Source: Pachypanchax playfairii
Lineage: Eukaryota; Chordata; Actinopteri; Cyprinodontiformes; Aplocheilidae
Length of the DNA: 64,000 nucleotides
Reading direction: 5' to 3'
Assembly: GCA_006937955.1 (NCBI GenBank)
Contig: SSNP01000011.1
Coordinates: forward strand, 307,994 to 371,993
The translations under genes and the position numbers were made by a program. The stretch's first letter is position 1. Each line of letters opens with the position of its first letter. This document shows positions 14,401 through 25,500 of the stretch, one piece after another. Below the pieces are notes generated by a model. It was not told where the DNA came from, did not search any database, and saw nothing but the letters and a program-made list of their open reading frames with translations.

Positions 14401-16858
14401 CTGAAATTCAGCCACAATAGCACAGTATCTTCCCCAAGCAGGCGCCTTATCATAGCCCTGAAATGACTTGTCTCTCTGGACTCCCACAACACAGGCGCTT
14501 TGGATGTGAGCGTACAAAGCTCGAGGTGAGGGAGCAAAGCAATCTGCTTCTTTTGTTTCACGCATGACAAACTCACTTTCAAACTTCCCATTTTGATTAT
14601 GTCTTTAAAAGAACTGTGTGTAATTTGTGGCCTAAGCGACTGTAACAATGCTGATTTATTTTCTGAGCATGGGAAACATCTCACTGAATTGATGCTGAGA
14701 AAACGAATAAAGCAACAACGTACACAATAGCCTCCACAATACTGTACATCTAATGTTTTTATAGCAAATCTTTTTATGCACCATGAGCTCTATGAAGTAA
14801 ATGACTGTCAGCTCGGGATGTTTTTCGTTGACATGACGGTGCTTAAAATAGAAGTGTGTCAGTTATCAATCACTCTGACACTGGGTGTGTCAATCGACCA
14901 AATGCTGTGGTGATAAATTGTAATTCTAAACAGATCAGACAAAGCTAGAGGTTATCATCTTTAGATTTTATGTACAACAAAATGCAATAAATGGATGTTT
15001 TTTATCGTGAGTTCTTAAAAAAATCTGATATGGAAATAACGAGGAGCATCAAGACACAAAGCTGTGGTTTGTAAATTGAAAACCAGAGGGAAGACCTCCT
15101 GTTCAAATGCATGTTGCTCTGTGGTTCGATTGGGATACTTTCCAGTGTAAGGAAAACACTGCTGTGCTTCTGGGTAAAATGTTTCACTTTATTCTCTCTG
15201 ATCTTGTTAAAAGCTTGCTCACTTGGTCTAGTTAGAGTTAGGAATTCACCCCATATGCTCACAGAGCTTTACCAAACAGTGTTCAGGCAAAACCTCCGTA
15301 GACTTTTCCTCCACTGCATGAATTGTAAAATGTTTCGTCTGACTTGCCCACAGCTGAGGTGTCTATCAGTCAAAGTAATAAGAAATTGTGTCCTCTGATC
15401 AAGAGCCTGGCGTCTGCACATCAAGTGGCAATCTTAGATGTGGAACAACACAACCACAAAAGTCAGCGACGCGCATTACCTTTTTATTTACAGTCAACAA
15501 TAAGGGACATGAAACCTGCTTCATGCCAGAGAGGTGATGGATTCCACAACGAGATGTTACAGAAATCATCTGGCAGAAAACAAGTGCAGCAAACAGCTCA
15601 TCAGCTGCAAAGTAATCTAGCAACTCTGTATCACTTGGCTGCCTGTTCACGACATTCATAACACCAGCTGAGGGAAGCTACAGCACATCAAATTGTGAGC
15701 TTTATAAAACACCTCAATCCACAGCGACGAATACAAACAGCGCTTCGGTAAATTGAGATGACCCCTGAAGGTTACCATCGCTCAGTCTCGCAGACAGACA
15801 AATGTTACATAAAGATTCAAAGTGGCTCATGACAACGTGACGAAACTCAGCTGTCATGAAATGAAAATATGTCAAGCTGTTAAATCTGTAAATATCATTG
15901 CAGAAGCGCCGTGTTGCATCGCTTCAAAAGCCTAAAACACACAAAAGCTGTTGTGACAATTAATTCCAGCTTTAATTTGGGTTCTCCTGGAGTTTGACCC
16001 TGTTAATTAGTGACAAACACATTACAAGATAATAGCATATAAAGGTGTTGACACATTGGGTGCACACAGTTCTAGCGAGGAAACATTTTCACTTGATAAG
16101 CAGTTTTAATTTGACATCAAGGCCGTGCAGAATAGGTCCAACTTATGTTTTTCCTTAGTCATCCAGGACGTGTCAATCCAAAATCTTTTTAAAGCAGCGC
16201 AAACTGGACGTGAAAATAATTTTTTATGCATTTACAAAATTTTTGAGGCAAAAATTGCTAAGTAACAATACACAAAAATGTCAGTATTTTATATAAATAT
16301 TATTCAAGATTTCATATTCAGGGGCTGGTGGATGTAAAAGGATTTTTGAAGGTCATTTAAACATTCATATATTCACCTAAAACCTGAGATTCATGTCATG
16401 TTTTTTGTTTGTTTGTTGACTGTGTTTATGTTTTGTTTTTTTTATTAAACTTACTGCTAGTGGATTCCTTCACAAACAACAGAGCATCTTGGATCCTCGG
16501 TGTAAATAATGTAACTCATTAAAAAAAAAAAAATGAAACAATAAGAAAACCATCTGAGATATTTTTTAGAAATCTTCAGTAAGGACCAATTAGACAACAG
16601 ACAATTTAAAGCTTAATTATACTCCTACTAGCTTTTAATTTCATACGTGCGCAGATCGAAACCTCCTGATCCTGCAAGCCAAGTGGACAGAGCTCAGACA
16701 GAGCTGCCGGACAATTACAGTTTTGTGTTTTTGCCCTGGTCCATTCACTTCCACTTATAGCAAATTAAAAAAAAAAAAAAAAACTAAGATTATCCTTACA
16801 AAACGATAAGTGCCTTCCAATCTAGACAGTTTTTTGTACTTATTTTGGTTTTTCATAC
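8456..16858. other. Intronic sequence, no supported gene
   Basis: AT-rich DNA with a perfect 9-bp inverted repeat around 8878-8897 and a (TG)n-like stretch near 12311-12335. An A17 tract (16767-16783) lies just beyond the 74-nt macrod2 exon in the downstream intron. The stretch 11170-11300 has several ATTA/TAATT-type sites and could be a conserved noncoding element. Overlapping ORFs at 14.0-15.7 kb have no domain support. Confidence 0.5.
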
Positions 16859-16932
16859 CTTATCAGGGTTTTCTTCTATCCACTTCTTTACTGTGTTCAG
16901 AGCTATGTCTGCTGCAGGTTCATTGGGGTAGC
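16859..16932 (-). CDS. macrod2: macrod2 internal exon, YPNEPAAD segment (74 nt)
   Basis: On the minus strand the acceptor TTTTCCTCAG is followed by GC, which completes a split glycine codon, and 24 codons reading YPNEPAADIALNTVKKWIEE then NPDK, ending at AAG before the donor GTATGA. The NEPAA...IALNT..W pattern is the helix after the catalytic loop in MACROD2; MACROD1 has CEAAA at the same place. The exon ends in phase 0. The next coding segment of the family, a VDRIIFCVFLE-like final strand, was not seen in the 16.8 kb that remain on the 3' side, so the following intron is probably longer than that. Assignment rests on residue pattern, phase continuity and splice sites. Confidence 0.95.
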
Positions 16933-18038
16933 CTGAGGAAAACACAAACAAAGTAAATGTAGGTTGTATCCAGCATGCAAATGTTTAAGTGAGGGGGAAA
17001 AAAATAGACAAGCAAGCAGACAGTTAAACCGACATCTCCACAGGTAACAGGATTTTTCCTAAATCAATGAAAAGCCTGCTTGCCTCTGGCAGATGACACC
17101 AGGCATCTGATCAACTATTATAGACATGTGTTGGCAGCTGCACAGAGATGTGAAAACACACAGAGACATACTACAAGAGCGGTTACAAGAAACGTATACA
17201 CATCTGTAATCACACCCTCATTCATTACCACCTCAAGCAGAACTGATGAATGTTTTGTCTTTATGGAGGAAAATTACACTAAGATGTGCGATCATGCACA
17301 CTATTCTATCCACTTGGCAAAATGAACATGTAGTAAAGACAGTGCAACTAAGACACAGTGAACATATTAACAGTTGTGCCAGCAGAAAAGCTCTAATGCC
17401 GCGTTAACGCGATATGTGCACAGAAAAAGAAAGACTGATTATTTTCTAATTAGGCCAAGAAAAGAAACGACTGCTGCACGCTGATCTCAGGATCATTTGC
17501 TGCCACTATAGATAACTTCACAAGAGCAAACAGTTACAGTGAGATATTGACTTAAAAATCCTTTGAGGCAGCTTCACCACAGTACAAGAGTAAATATACT
17601 AGTTTCAAAAGAGCTGGCAATCTGTTACAGGATAAAATTTTAGCCGTCATAATGTGATCATTTACTCTCTGGACAAATAACAAGTCATAACCTGGACTGA
17701 ACTAAACAAATAGCTAAGAGCCATTGGGGTATTGTAGCTGTGATTAATATATTTTAGCAAACAATAATTGATTGACTAATAGACTCAGATGTTATTAGAT
17801 GTTATTCTGTTTGGGGAACATTGGATGACTGATCTGAGAAATTCTGGTAAACCTCTGCAAAAAAATATAAAAATCAGAATAGAACTGACAGTCTCAGTGA
17901 AAAAGTTGCATTTCTGAAAACGATGAGGAATGAAATGCAAAACAAAGTCAAAGTATTGTGACCCATCCATTGTGTAGCTTTAAGAAAACTGTTTATAAGT
18001 GGCAGGTACAGTAAACCACCTACAGACATGTTCCTGTT

Positions 18039-18046
18039 TATGTGAT
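18039..18046. repeat. Target-site duplication, left copy (TATGTGAT)
   Basis: Perfect 8-bp direct repeat with 18401-18408, immediately outside the inverted ends of the MITE. Confidence 0.85.
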
Positions 18047-18400
18047 TAGCGATGCAACAATACCACTTTTTTCAAACCAATACGATACCAATATTTGGAT
18101 CTGAGTACTTGCTGATACCAAGTATCAATGCTGATACTTCTGCCACACAAAAAAAATGCAATAAATTGGAAGACAGGTTTTATTTTCTTCTCTGCTTGTT
18201 ACATCAAATGATGATGAACTAGATAAAAAATAAAATATTAATAAAAATATTAAGTGAAAATAAACATTTTCTGTGAAATTATTGTAGCGTTTCCACATTT
18301 TAATTATCAGTTCTTGGTATTGGTTAACTAACCGATATTGATACGAGTACATTAGAATAGTATTGGCCCTGATACCAGAATCTGTATTGGTGCATCTCTA
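18047..18400 (+). mobile_element. hAT-like MITE, 354 bp, with 8-bp target-site duplication
   Basis: The ends TAGCGATGCAACAATAC and, read inward from the other side, TAGAGATGCACCAATAC form imperfect terminal inverted repeats. They are flanked by a perfect 8-bp direct repeat TATGTGAT (18039-18046 and 18401-18408). An 8-bp duplication is the signature of hAT transposition. The interior is rich in subterminal GATACCRAT/TGATACCAAG motifs and has no transposase. The intact duplication suggests this copy is younger than most repeats in the window. Confidence 0.85.
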
Positions 18401-18408
18401 TATGTGAT
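18401..18408. repeat. Target-site duplication, right copy (TATGTGAT)
   Basis: Matches 18039-18046 exactly and abuts the terminal inverted repeat ending GCATCTCTA. Confidence 0.85.
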
Positions 18409-21400
18409 GCATGGAGGCCACCGTCTGCATGTTGTTCAGCTTCATGTGCCATACTTCATTCTACATTCAAATTAAAAATATTCCAACATGTTGACTTGGT
18501 GACATCACCTTAGCACATCCAGTCAGATGGTATCACAAACAAATAAACACACTGAACTCTGCGTGTGTGTCTGCCAATCACAGTGAGCCCATCACTCTGA
18601 GGTCTTAACTTTTTTCCCACTTACAACATGTTAACAGGCTCCTTCATTTCTTTACCTGTTAGGAGATAAATATAGAGGCAGTAGCTGCACAGGTGCTGCT
18701 GAAAGAGCCTAAACTCTCCAAAGTCCGTTACTTTCTATTGTAAACTGTTGCTCGCTCACTCAGTAAATGTGTTGTCGGGGCTTTTCTCTAAAAAAGCTGA
18801 CAGAAACACTCTGTATTCAAGCGGCAGCTGTATAAACTAGCTTTTCTGTCTCCCAGCAACTAGCACTGGGTGCAGTTTAGGCACTTGTGCCCTTCTCCCA
18901 TGTTTAGAGCTTAATTCCTGTGGTGAGCACAGTGCACACCACTTCCTATGTGAAAAGGTCTTTATATTGCAGCTAATCAAAAATAGACTTTTTTTTCTTT
19001 CTGGGAGAAATAAAGACTGAACTTTATGGAAAGGGAAATAAGTGATATGTTCTGATGGGTTCAGATTTTCCTCTTTTCTAGAATGACGAGAACATCGATT
19101 TAAGAAGGTCAGAAGATGAAGCGATGCACCCATCATTTCTTGTGCCTGCCAGATAAGCCTGTGGGGGAATCATTGAGATGTGCTGAAGATGACTTTACAC
19201 ACTAGTCTGACTCTCTCATCCAATACTGTGAAACTGGATAAACTTATCAAAATGATGCCACAGCAAATGAGTGCTGTAATGAAAACTAAAGTGATCCAAC
19301 AAAATATTGTAGTGAGTGACTTGCACTCAGACTTAAAGCAGACACACAAATACTGACTCAAGCAATTTACTCTAGAGCTTCTACACAAATCCTCGAGGTA
19401 GTTAAAGACTGCTGTACAAAAACAACCTCAGCCATGTACACAGTTAAGATCAGAAGCCAATGAACAAACTTTGCCCATATCTTGGATCATAGTGACCCAG
19501 TGCAGGATTTAAAACTAGACGTGACTCTTTTTAGAAACCCCTGAACTTCATAAGGAACCACAGGTCAGAGACCAAGTCTTCCTCTAACGACAAAGATCAA
19601 GACCTCAATTTCAACCCACATCAATTGAAGCGAGGGCCAGGCTGCAGCTGTAACCTGTTGGTTGTTACACAGGTCTCATTTTGAAATATGTTTTTTTCTT
19701 TTTCTCAGTATTGACATAACTGTAAGACCTATAAAATGACCTAACAAGAAGCGCAACGACCTATCCTATAACTGGGATGTAAAGCACAACAAAAAGGTAT
19801 AAAAACTTAACCTAACAGTTTCTGAATTCTTTCATCTCCAACTCCTGTTAAAGCCACTCAATAACTACTCTCTAAATTCTCTAAATCAATGGCCTAAACA
19901 GTCAATATAGAGTGCAGCTGTATCCCCACTGCCTTCACCTTTCTGACTACTGCTGATGTTTTTTCTGTTTTTCCTCTCTTTCTCAGCTTGACAGGAGTGG
20001 CCAAGTTACACTGATGAGAGGAGAGGGGCTGAGGCGCTGCCAAGGCAGAGCTGAGTTCCTGTTCAAGCTCAGGGTGAAGCAAGATGTGTGCTGCATACCA
20101 GCCGGCAGTGACAGCCAGTCTGCTCGTGTGGCTGTGGTATGCAGCATCTGTAGGTAGTGCAAAGTCTGTTCACAGCTACAGTCCTTCAAAAAAAGAGAGA
20201 GCTGTTCACCCAGAACCTAATCCAGAATGCCAAATTTACAAGTCACATGACTTCTCTCATCTCACAAGCACACTTAACCTTTCTGGTGATATCACCGTTT
20301 CTGCTGATGCTTCCCTTTTGAATAGCCGTTTCCACACCTGTGCAGGTGTACCAATCCTCTAACTCACATATCAGGTAATATAAGCAAACAGATGTGCAGA
20401 AGACAGAAAAGCTGAGGAAAATAGTTTCAGGGAGATAGGACCAGCTGTTTGGAAAGAACACACACAAAGTCAGAAGCACATACACATAATTAGCCAACAA
20501 AAAATGTGTATTAAGGAGGGAAGTATCTGCTTTCGTTAGCCGACTAAGACACTTTTAGATGTGAACACAGTGGTATACATTTCAAACTAAAGAGTGGTCT
20601 ATGATATAATAATATTTCTTTTTGGTCACCAGAAGTGAGCTGGTGGCACGGGGAACATTTAATCTATTCTGTGTGGAGTTTCTACAAATGCTCTATTGAT
20701 TTGATAACTATACCTATTAATCATAGCAGAGTTGAAAGGGAGGAAAGGAGGTGAAAGGAGGTGAGCCAGAGGGCTAATGAAAAAGATAACAGGGGAGAGG
20801 AATGATAGATTTAAACAGTACTGGAAAAGGAAGGGCGTGAAGACAGTAGGAAGGAAAGCTAAAAAAAATATCAAATATCGTTAGAGCTACCAGTGGCCTG
20901 GAGAGAAGAACCCTACTGAACAGCAACACCAGCAGCACAAAGTCACCAGCCCAGGTTCAAGTGGATCAGCAGCTTCCTCTCATCATACTACTTTCAACTT
21001 TCTTCACCTCTTTTCTCTTTGCCTTTCTGTCCCTTTCAGCTTGGCTAAATAAAATAGACGGGGCCTGTTGAAATAAAATACTCTCAATCCCAACTTGCAC
21101 TACCATGCCTGGCTGTAAAAGTCACAACACCATCAGCTGCACTGCTGATGCAATCCACTTTCTGTTCAGATAAAAAGAGATCAAGTGATCTCAGTTTTTT
21201 ATATGCTGAAATACACACAAAAAATGCTGAAGTTCATTGGTACTTCTACATCTACACTTCACTCCACCTCCTCCAGTTTTCCTGGGTGGAGGGTTTAACA
21301 GAAGTCAATCAGTCAGGTGGTGAGAAGCTAGCATTAGGAACAGTGATGGCGGGCCCTCCAGGGTCTTCGCTTCTGTTGGCTCACTTTTCCTCCTATGCAG

Positions 21401-22220
21401 CAAATATGGCTGGCTCAGGGAGATTTGTCTTAGTGAGGTGCACTGATGGGATATGTGCAGTGCAGCGCCACTGATGAGGGCTCAGGTGGCGCAGTGTTAT
21501 TTCTGCTGAAGGCCTCTCTACTTCATCACCAGCCAGATTGCAGTATCCAGAGAGAAGAAGCGAGGGGAAGCTAAGGGACGTGTCATGCATGTGAACAAAG
21601 AGTTATGGTTGTACAGTGTGAATACAGTCCATAATGTTTGTGTAGAATAATCAGACCAGTGGACATGTTTTGATCATAGCCAGAGAAAATTGTCTTAAAA
21701 GATTATCAGATGACCTTTTCAGTTAATCTTCTTCCAAATAATATTATTCCTTTGTTTATTTTCAAATCCAATTTAAAGCAAATAGATTGTATGAAAAGAA
21801 AGACTTCTTTGGAATAAACAACACATCTTTATGTATGTCAGAAAGTTAAAATATAAAAGTGAAAAAGAGAGCTGAGCCCTTTCTTTGATGAAACAAGGAG
21901 ACAAGGTCTCTGTTCACTCAGAATGTACATCAACATATTTGATCAATTTTGCAGTAGCTCTCAGATGACTTTCAAAAAATACAGTTTTATATTAAACTAA
22001 ATCAGAAAACTGTTAAAGAGGGAAACAAAGATGCATGCGGCATCTGTTGCTTTTAGCTTAACTACAGTTTGATTTACATTTGCCTACATAGAAACTCTAT
22101 CATATCCAGATTGAATTTTGAAATAAGCTAAAGAATTCTAAAAAAAAAAGCAGGTTAGTTAAAATTTTTAGATCATTTTATGTGGTATAGGTTTGATGAA
22201 TACTTTATTACTCAAAAACA
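18409..22220. other. Intronic sequence between the two MITE copies
   Basis: No supported gene. It holds a 12-bp perfect inverted repeat at 20089-20100/20135-20146. An ORF beginning at 20084 starts with a hydrophobic, signal-peptide-like stretch (residues 8-26), but has no downstream domain or splice context. Confidence 0.5.
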
Positions 22221-22562
22221 GGAATGGGCCGATACCATTCTAATGTAACCGTATCGATGTCAGTTAGTTAACAGATACCATGAACCGATACCTAAAATGT
22301 GGAAACTCTGCAATAATTTCACAGAAAATGTTTATTTGTCACTTAAAATGTTGGTTTTGTGGTCATTTTTAATTACTTTTTAAAAATCTAATTCACCATC
22401 ATTTGTTGTAACAAGCAGAGAAGAAAATAAAACCTGTCTTCCAATTCATTGCGGTTTTTTGTGTAGCAGAATTATCGACATCGGTACTCGGTATCGGCAA
22501 GTACTCAGATCCAAGTATCGGTATCCTATTGGTTTGAAAAAAGTGGTATCGTTTCATCCTCC
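22221..22562 (-). mobile_element. Second copy of the hAT-like MITE, inverted, end-degraded
   Basis: Over about 330 bp this is the reverse complement of the element at 18047-18400. Shared landmarks include GGTTTGAAAAAAGTGGTAT, CTGTCTTCCAATTCATTG (against its inverted counterpart) and the GTTAGTTAAC motif. The outer part of the left end, which carries the GATGCACCAATAC terminus in the other copy, is missing or diverged, and no flanking duplication is visible. This copy is older or truncated. Confidence 0.8.
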
Positions 22563-25500
22563 AAAACATAGTTGTATGTATTTCTGGTCCATTTTTACTT
22601 CACAGTTTGTAGCAGATATTGTTTATTCATCAGCATTCACCATTTTGACAAACGATAAACACTCATGTATAATTTTAACTCATCTACTTCTAAAACAATC
22701 CCAGTATCTATTATTGATTATGTTTATGACATTTTAGCTTTATTTATATATTTATTTAGTCAGTTATTGTCATGTTTATTTTCTCTCTTTTTTGGCATCC
22801 TTTTGATGAACTATAATAAAGCAGTTTCCCTGCAGAGATCAATAACATTTTGCCTGAGTCTGAAAAGGCTGTAATGTGCTTGTTTCAAAAAGTAATCTAA
22901 CAAGATTGAGCCTATTGTGTTGCTGCTGCTTTGCAATAAAATGCTGATAAGCATAAACAACATTACTGTCCCTCCTTTCTGAAGTCACTTGTTAAAAGCA
23001 GAGTGGACCAATTAAAATACCAAATAATATAATGCTGATTAATTGTTTGTGGTTTTGTCAGCAGCAGGAAATCATTAGGCGAAATCAGTCCTGTAACAGG
23101 CTGCTCTAGTTGAGGGCAGCAGTGCCTCATGTTCATCTGGAAATTGAGTCGGGAACCAGGGTTACCACCCCATCAGGGCTCAGAGGAGAGGCGAATTGAC
23201 CCGGGGTGGAGGACAGAGTACTGCCCCAGGTCTCCATACGCCAAAGCGTGGGTGTCAAATGGCCTGGAGCTGCTTCCACACCAACACTGGAACACGACAG
23301 CAGGGCTGTGACCGACTTTGCAGCCCACAGAAGGTTACAAAGACAAAGAGAGATGGAAGCCGCTATATGAGGAAGAGAGGCAAAAATGGGTGGGAAGACA
23401 GAAAGCAGTCTCCATGGCACAAGAGATGATGACCTTCCTTGGAAACATTCCATAAAGGTGAAGTCAGGCTTTGTCCTAAATGCTAAATTTAACTCTTGCT
23501 AATTCCCGTTTTCAAAACAACCCTAACAGTGATATGCAAAAGTTACGAGCTAAACCAAGTTATAATAAAGCCTAAATATATTTCCCTGAAGGGCAGGAAG
23601 TATTTTTACATTTGGTTTATCATCCATAAAAACGGTAGAGCAAAGCAAGTGTTTAGCACAATGCACACTGTGTGGCTCTGTTAAATGGGCTACAAAGTTC
23701 CTGTTCCCTTTGAGTACACACTCTGCTGCCCACTGATACAGCATATTGCTCTGATGTACCTTGAAATTCCCAACCCAGCTGGAAAAAGCTCCATGGTGTA
23801 AATCCTAGGTTTTAAGAGAAGGGATAACTTTCCCAGGCCATCTCTAGCTAGCAAGCCACAAGCCATCACTGTTAAGAGATAAGGTGCCATGAATGTCTCC
23901 AACCTCCCTAATCCTAGACAGGGATGAGGAGAGCCAGAGCATGATGCTGGCTAGACGAGAAAAAAAATGCTGTTCAGCACCTTTGATCTGGACAGCACAG
24001 CAGTGTGGACATACCAGTAGAGGTTGGGTGGATTACATCCGCATATCTCCCATAGCCACTAGTCACTTCTAAAACTCCTTTGTCAACAATCCTCAGATCT
24101 GTCACAGAGACAGATGAGCCAAAGGTGGGAGGCTGGCATTAAACAGGGAAATATTTATCTGGAGAAAAGTAGCAGCATTGCTGTGCTGATTGTTTTGATA
24201 GTGTTATAAATATATGCCTACGAGGTATCTGTCAAGCGAACAGCAGACATATTCTTCATGTCTTTCCTTTCACATCGTACCAGTGAATCTCCTGTTCTGT
24301 GCAAAGATTAATCTTAGCAGACGGCTTCTAAATGGTACATCTATTTTCAAGGATGTTGGAAAGTGTTCTGTTAATGCCAGGTCAGATGTGGTCTTCACAA
24401 GGCTAAATTGTACACGCTGCATTTTAAAATTGGGTTTTTATGCATGCGGCTTTGCTTGCTTGTCTAATATATGTGCAAAAATAATGTGTCGGACAAAAAA
24501 AGCATCACAAAAAACATGAAAATGTATTAGTGGGAGGACAGAAAATAAAGGGATACTAAAAGAGAAAATGACCTCCCTAAGTTGAGGCAGTTGGACTCTT
24601 GGCTCTTATGCTGTGAGACATTGAGAGGTGTCTTCTCCTTGGAAGGAATAATCCATTTAAACCCGACTTGTAAGGTTGTGATTGATGTACAAACAGAAGC
24701 AGCACTTAATAACCTCTATCATGCTGGGTGACCTCGTGGCCCATGGTGGGCACCAGTTTGTTTATGGGTGGTACCTCCAACACACTATCTGTGCAGAAAT
24801 TCTGTTGTGGCTAATGGGCCGGACTGAGGGATTGGACTGTCAGCGCAGTGTGAGCCCTCATTTTTCTTTCCAAGCGTCTAAGGTACGACCTGCACTCCCT
24901 TACTAACCCAACCTCCCTGTACTGCCATTATCTGTCTGTTGCGACTGAGTCCTCTGAAATGTGGAGGCGTGACAGAGAGTGTCAATTAGCATTAGCTTCC
25001 CTGACAAATCTGTATTTCCCATCACACGAAAGCCCTGGATAACTTGTTCCTAATTTCTCTCTGTCACATTGTGGGGGAAACAGAATTTGCTTTTCAGCTG
25101 CAGTTCGAGTGAAGAAATGGCACAATCGCATGTAAATCAGTTGTTGCTTGATGGCTCAGATTTACAAAAGGACAGTAATATATCTCTGCATTCTACAGAG
25201 GCAGATAAAAAAAGAAACACACACAGAGAGATAGACACGAGGAAGATGTGACTCACATTCTAAAAAGTCTTTGTTTACATTGCTGAAATGGAAGCTGACC
25301 TTTAAGGTTATCAAAAATGTACATAAAATGTCAAACCTCCTGACAAGAGCGCAGGGCCTCTCTCAAAATATAGCAGTACTCTGGGGGCTCAGTGAGGAGT
25401 TAGAACAGCACCGCAGCACTGTAATGCTGTGTACTCTAGTTTCTTTCCAAGTCCCTCCTCTATTTGCCCTCTGCTGTGTGAAGATCTTTAGTCTTAATCA

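Noticed and set aside
21099..21170. MPGCKSHN start, faintly like a THAP domain
   Set aside because: The frame stops after about 24 residues and lacks the C-x-x-C spacing and the later AVPTF-type residues.
21478..21500. GCTCAGGTGGCGCAGTG, resembling a tRNA-type A box
   Set aside because: No B box follows and no cloverleaf is possible.
23133..23453. Overlapping ORFs on both strands in a GC-richer stretch
   Set aside because: No domain, no splice borders and no codon pattern favouring one strand; local base composition explains the open frames.
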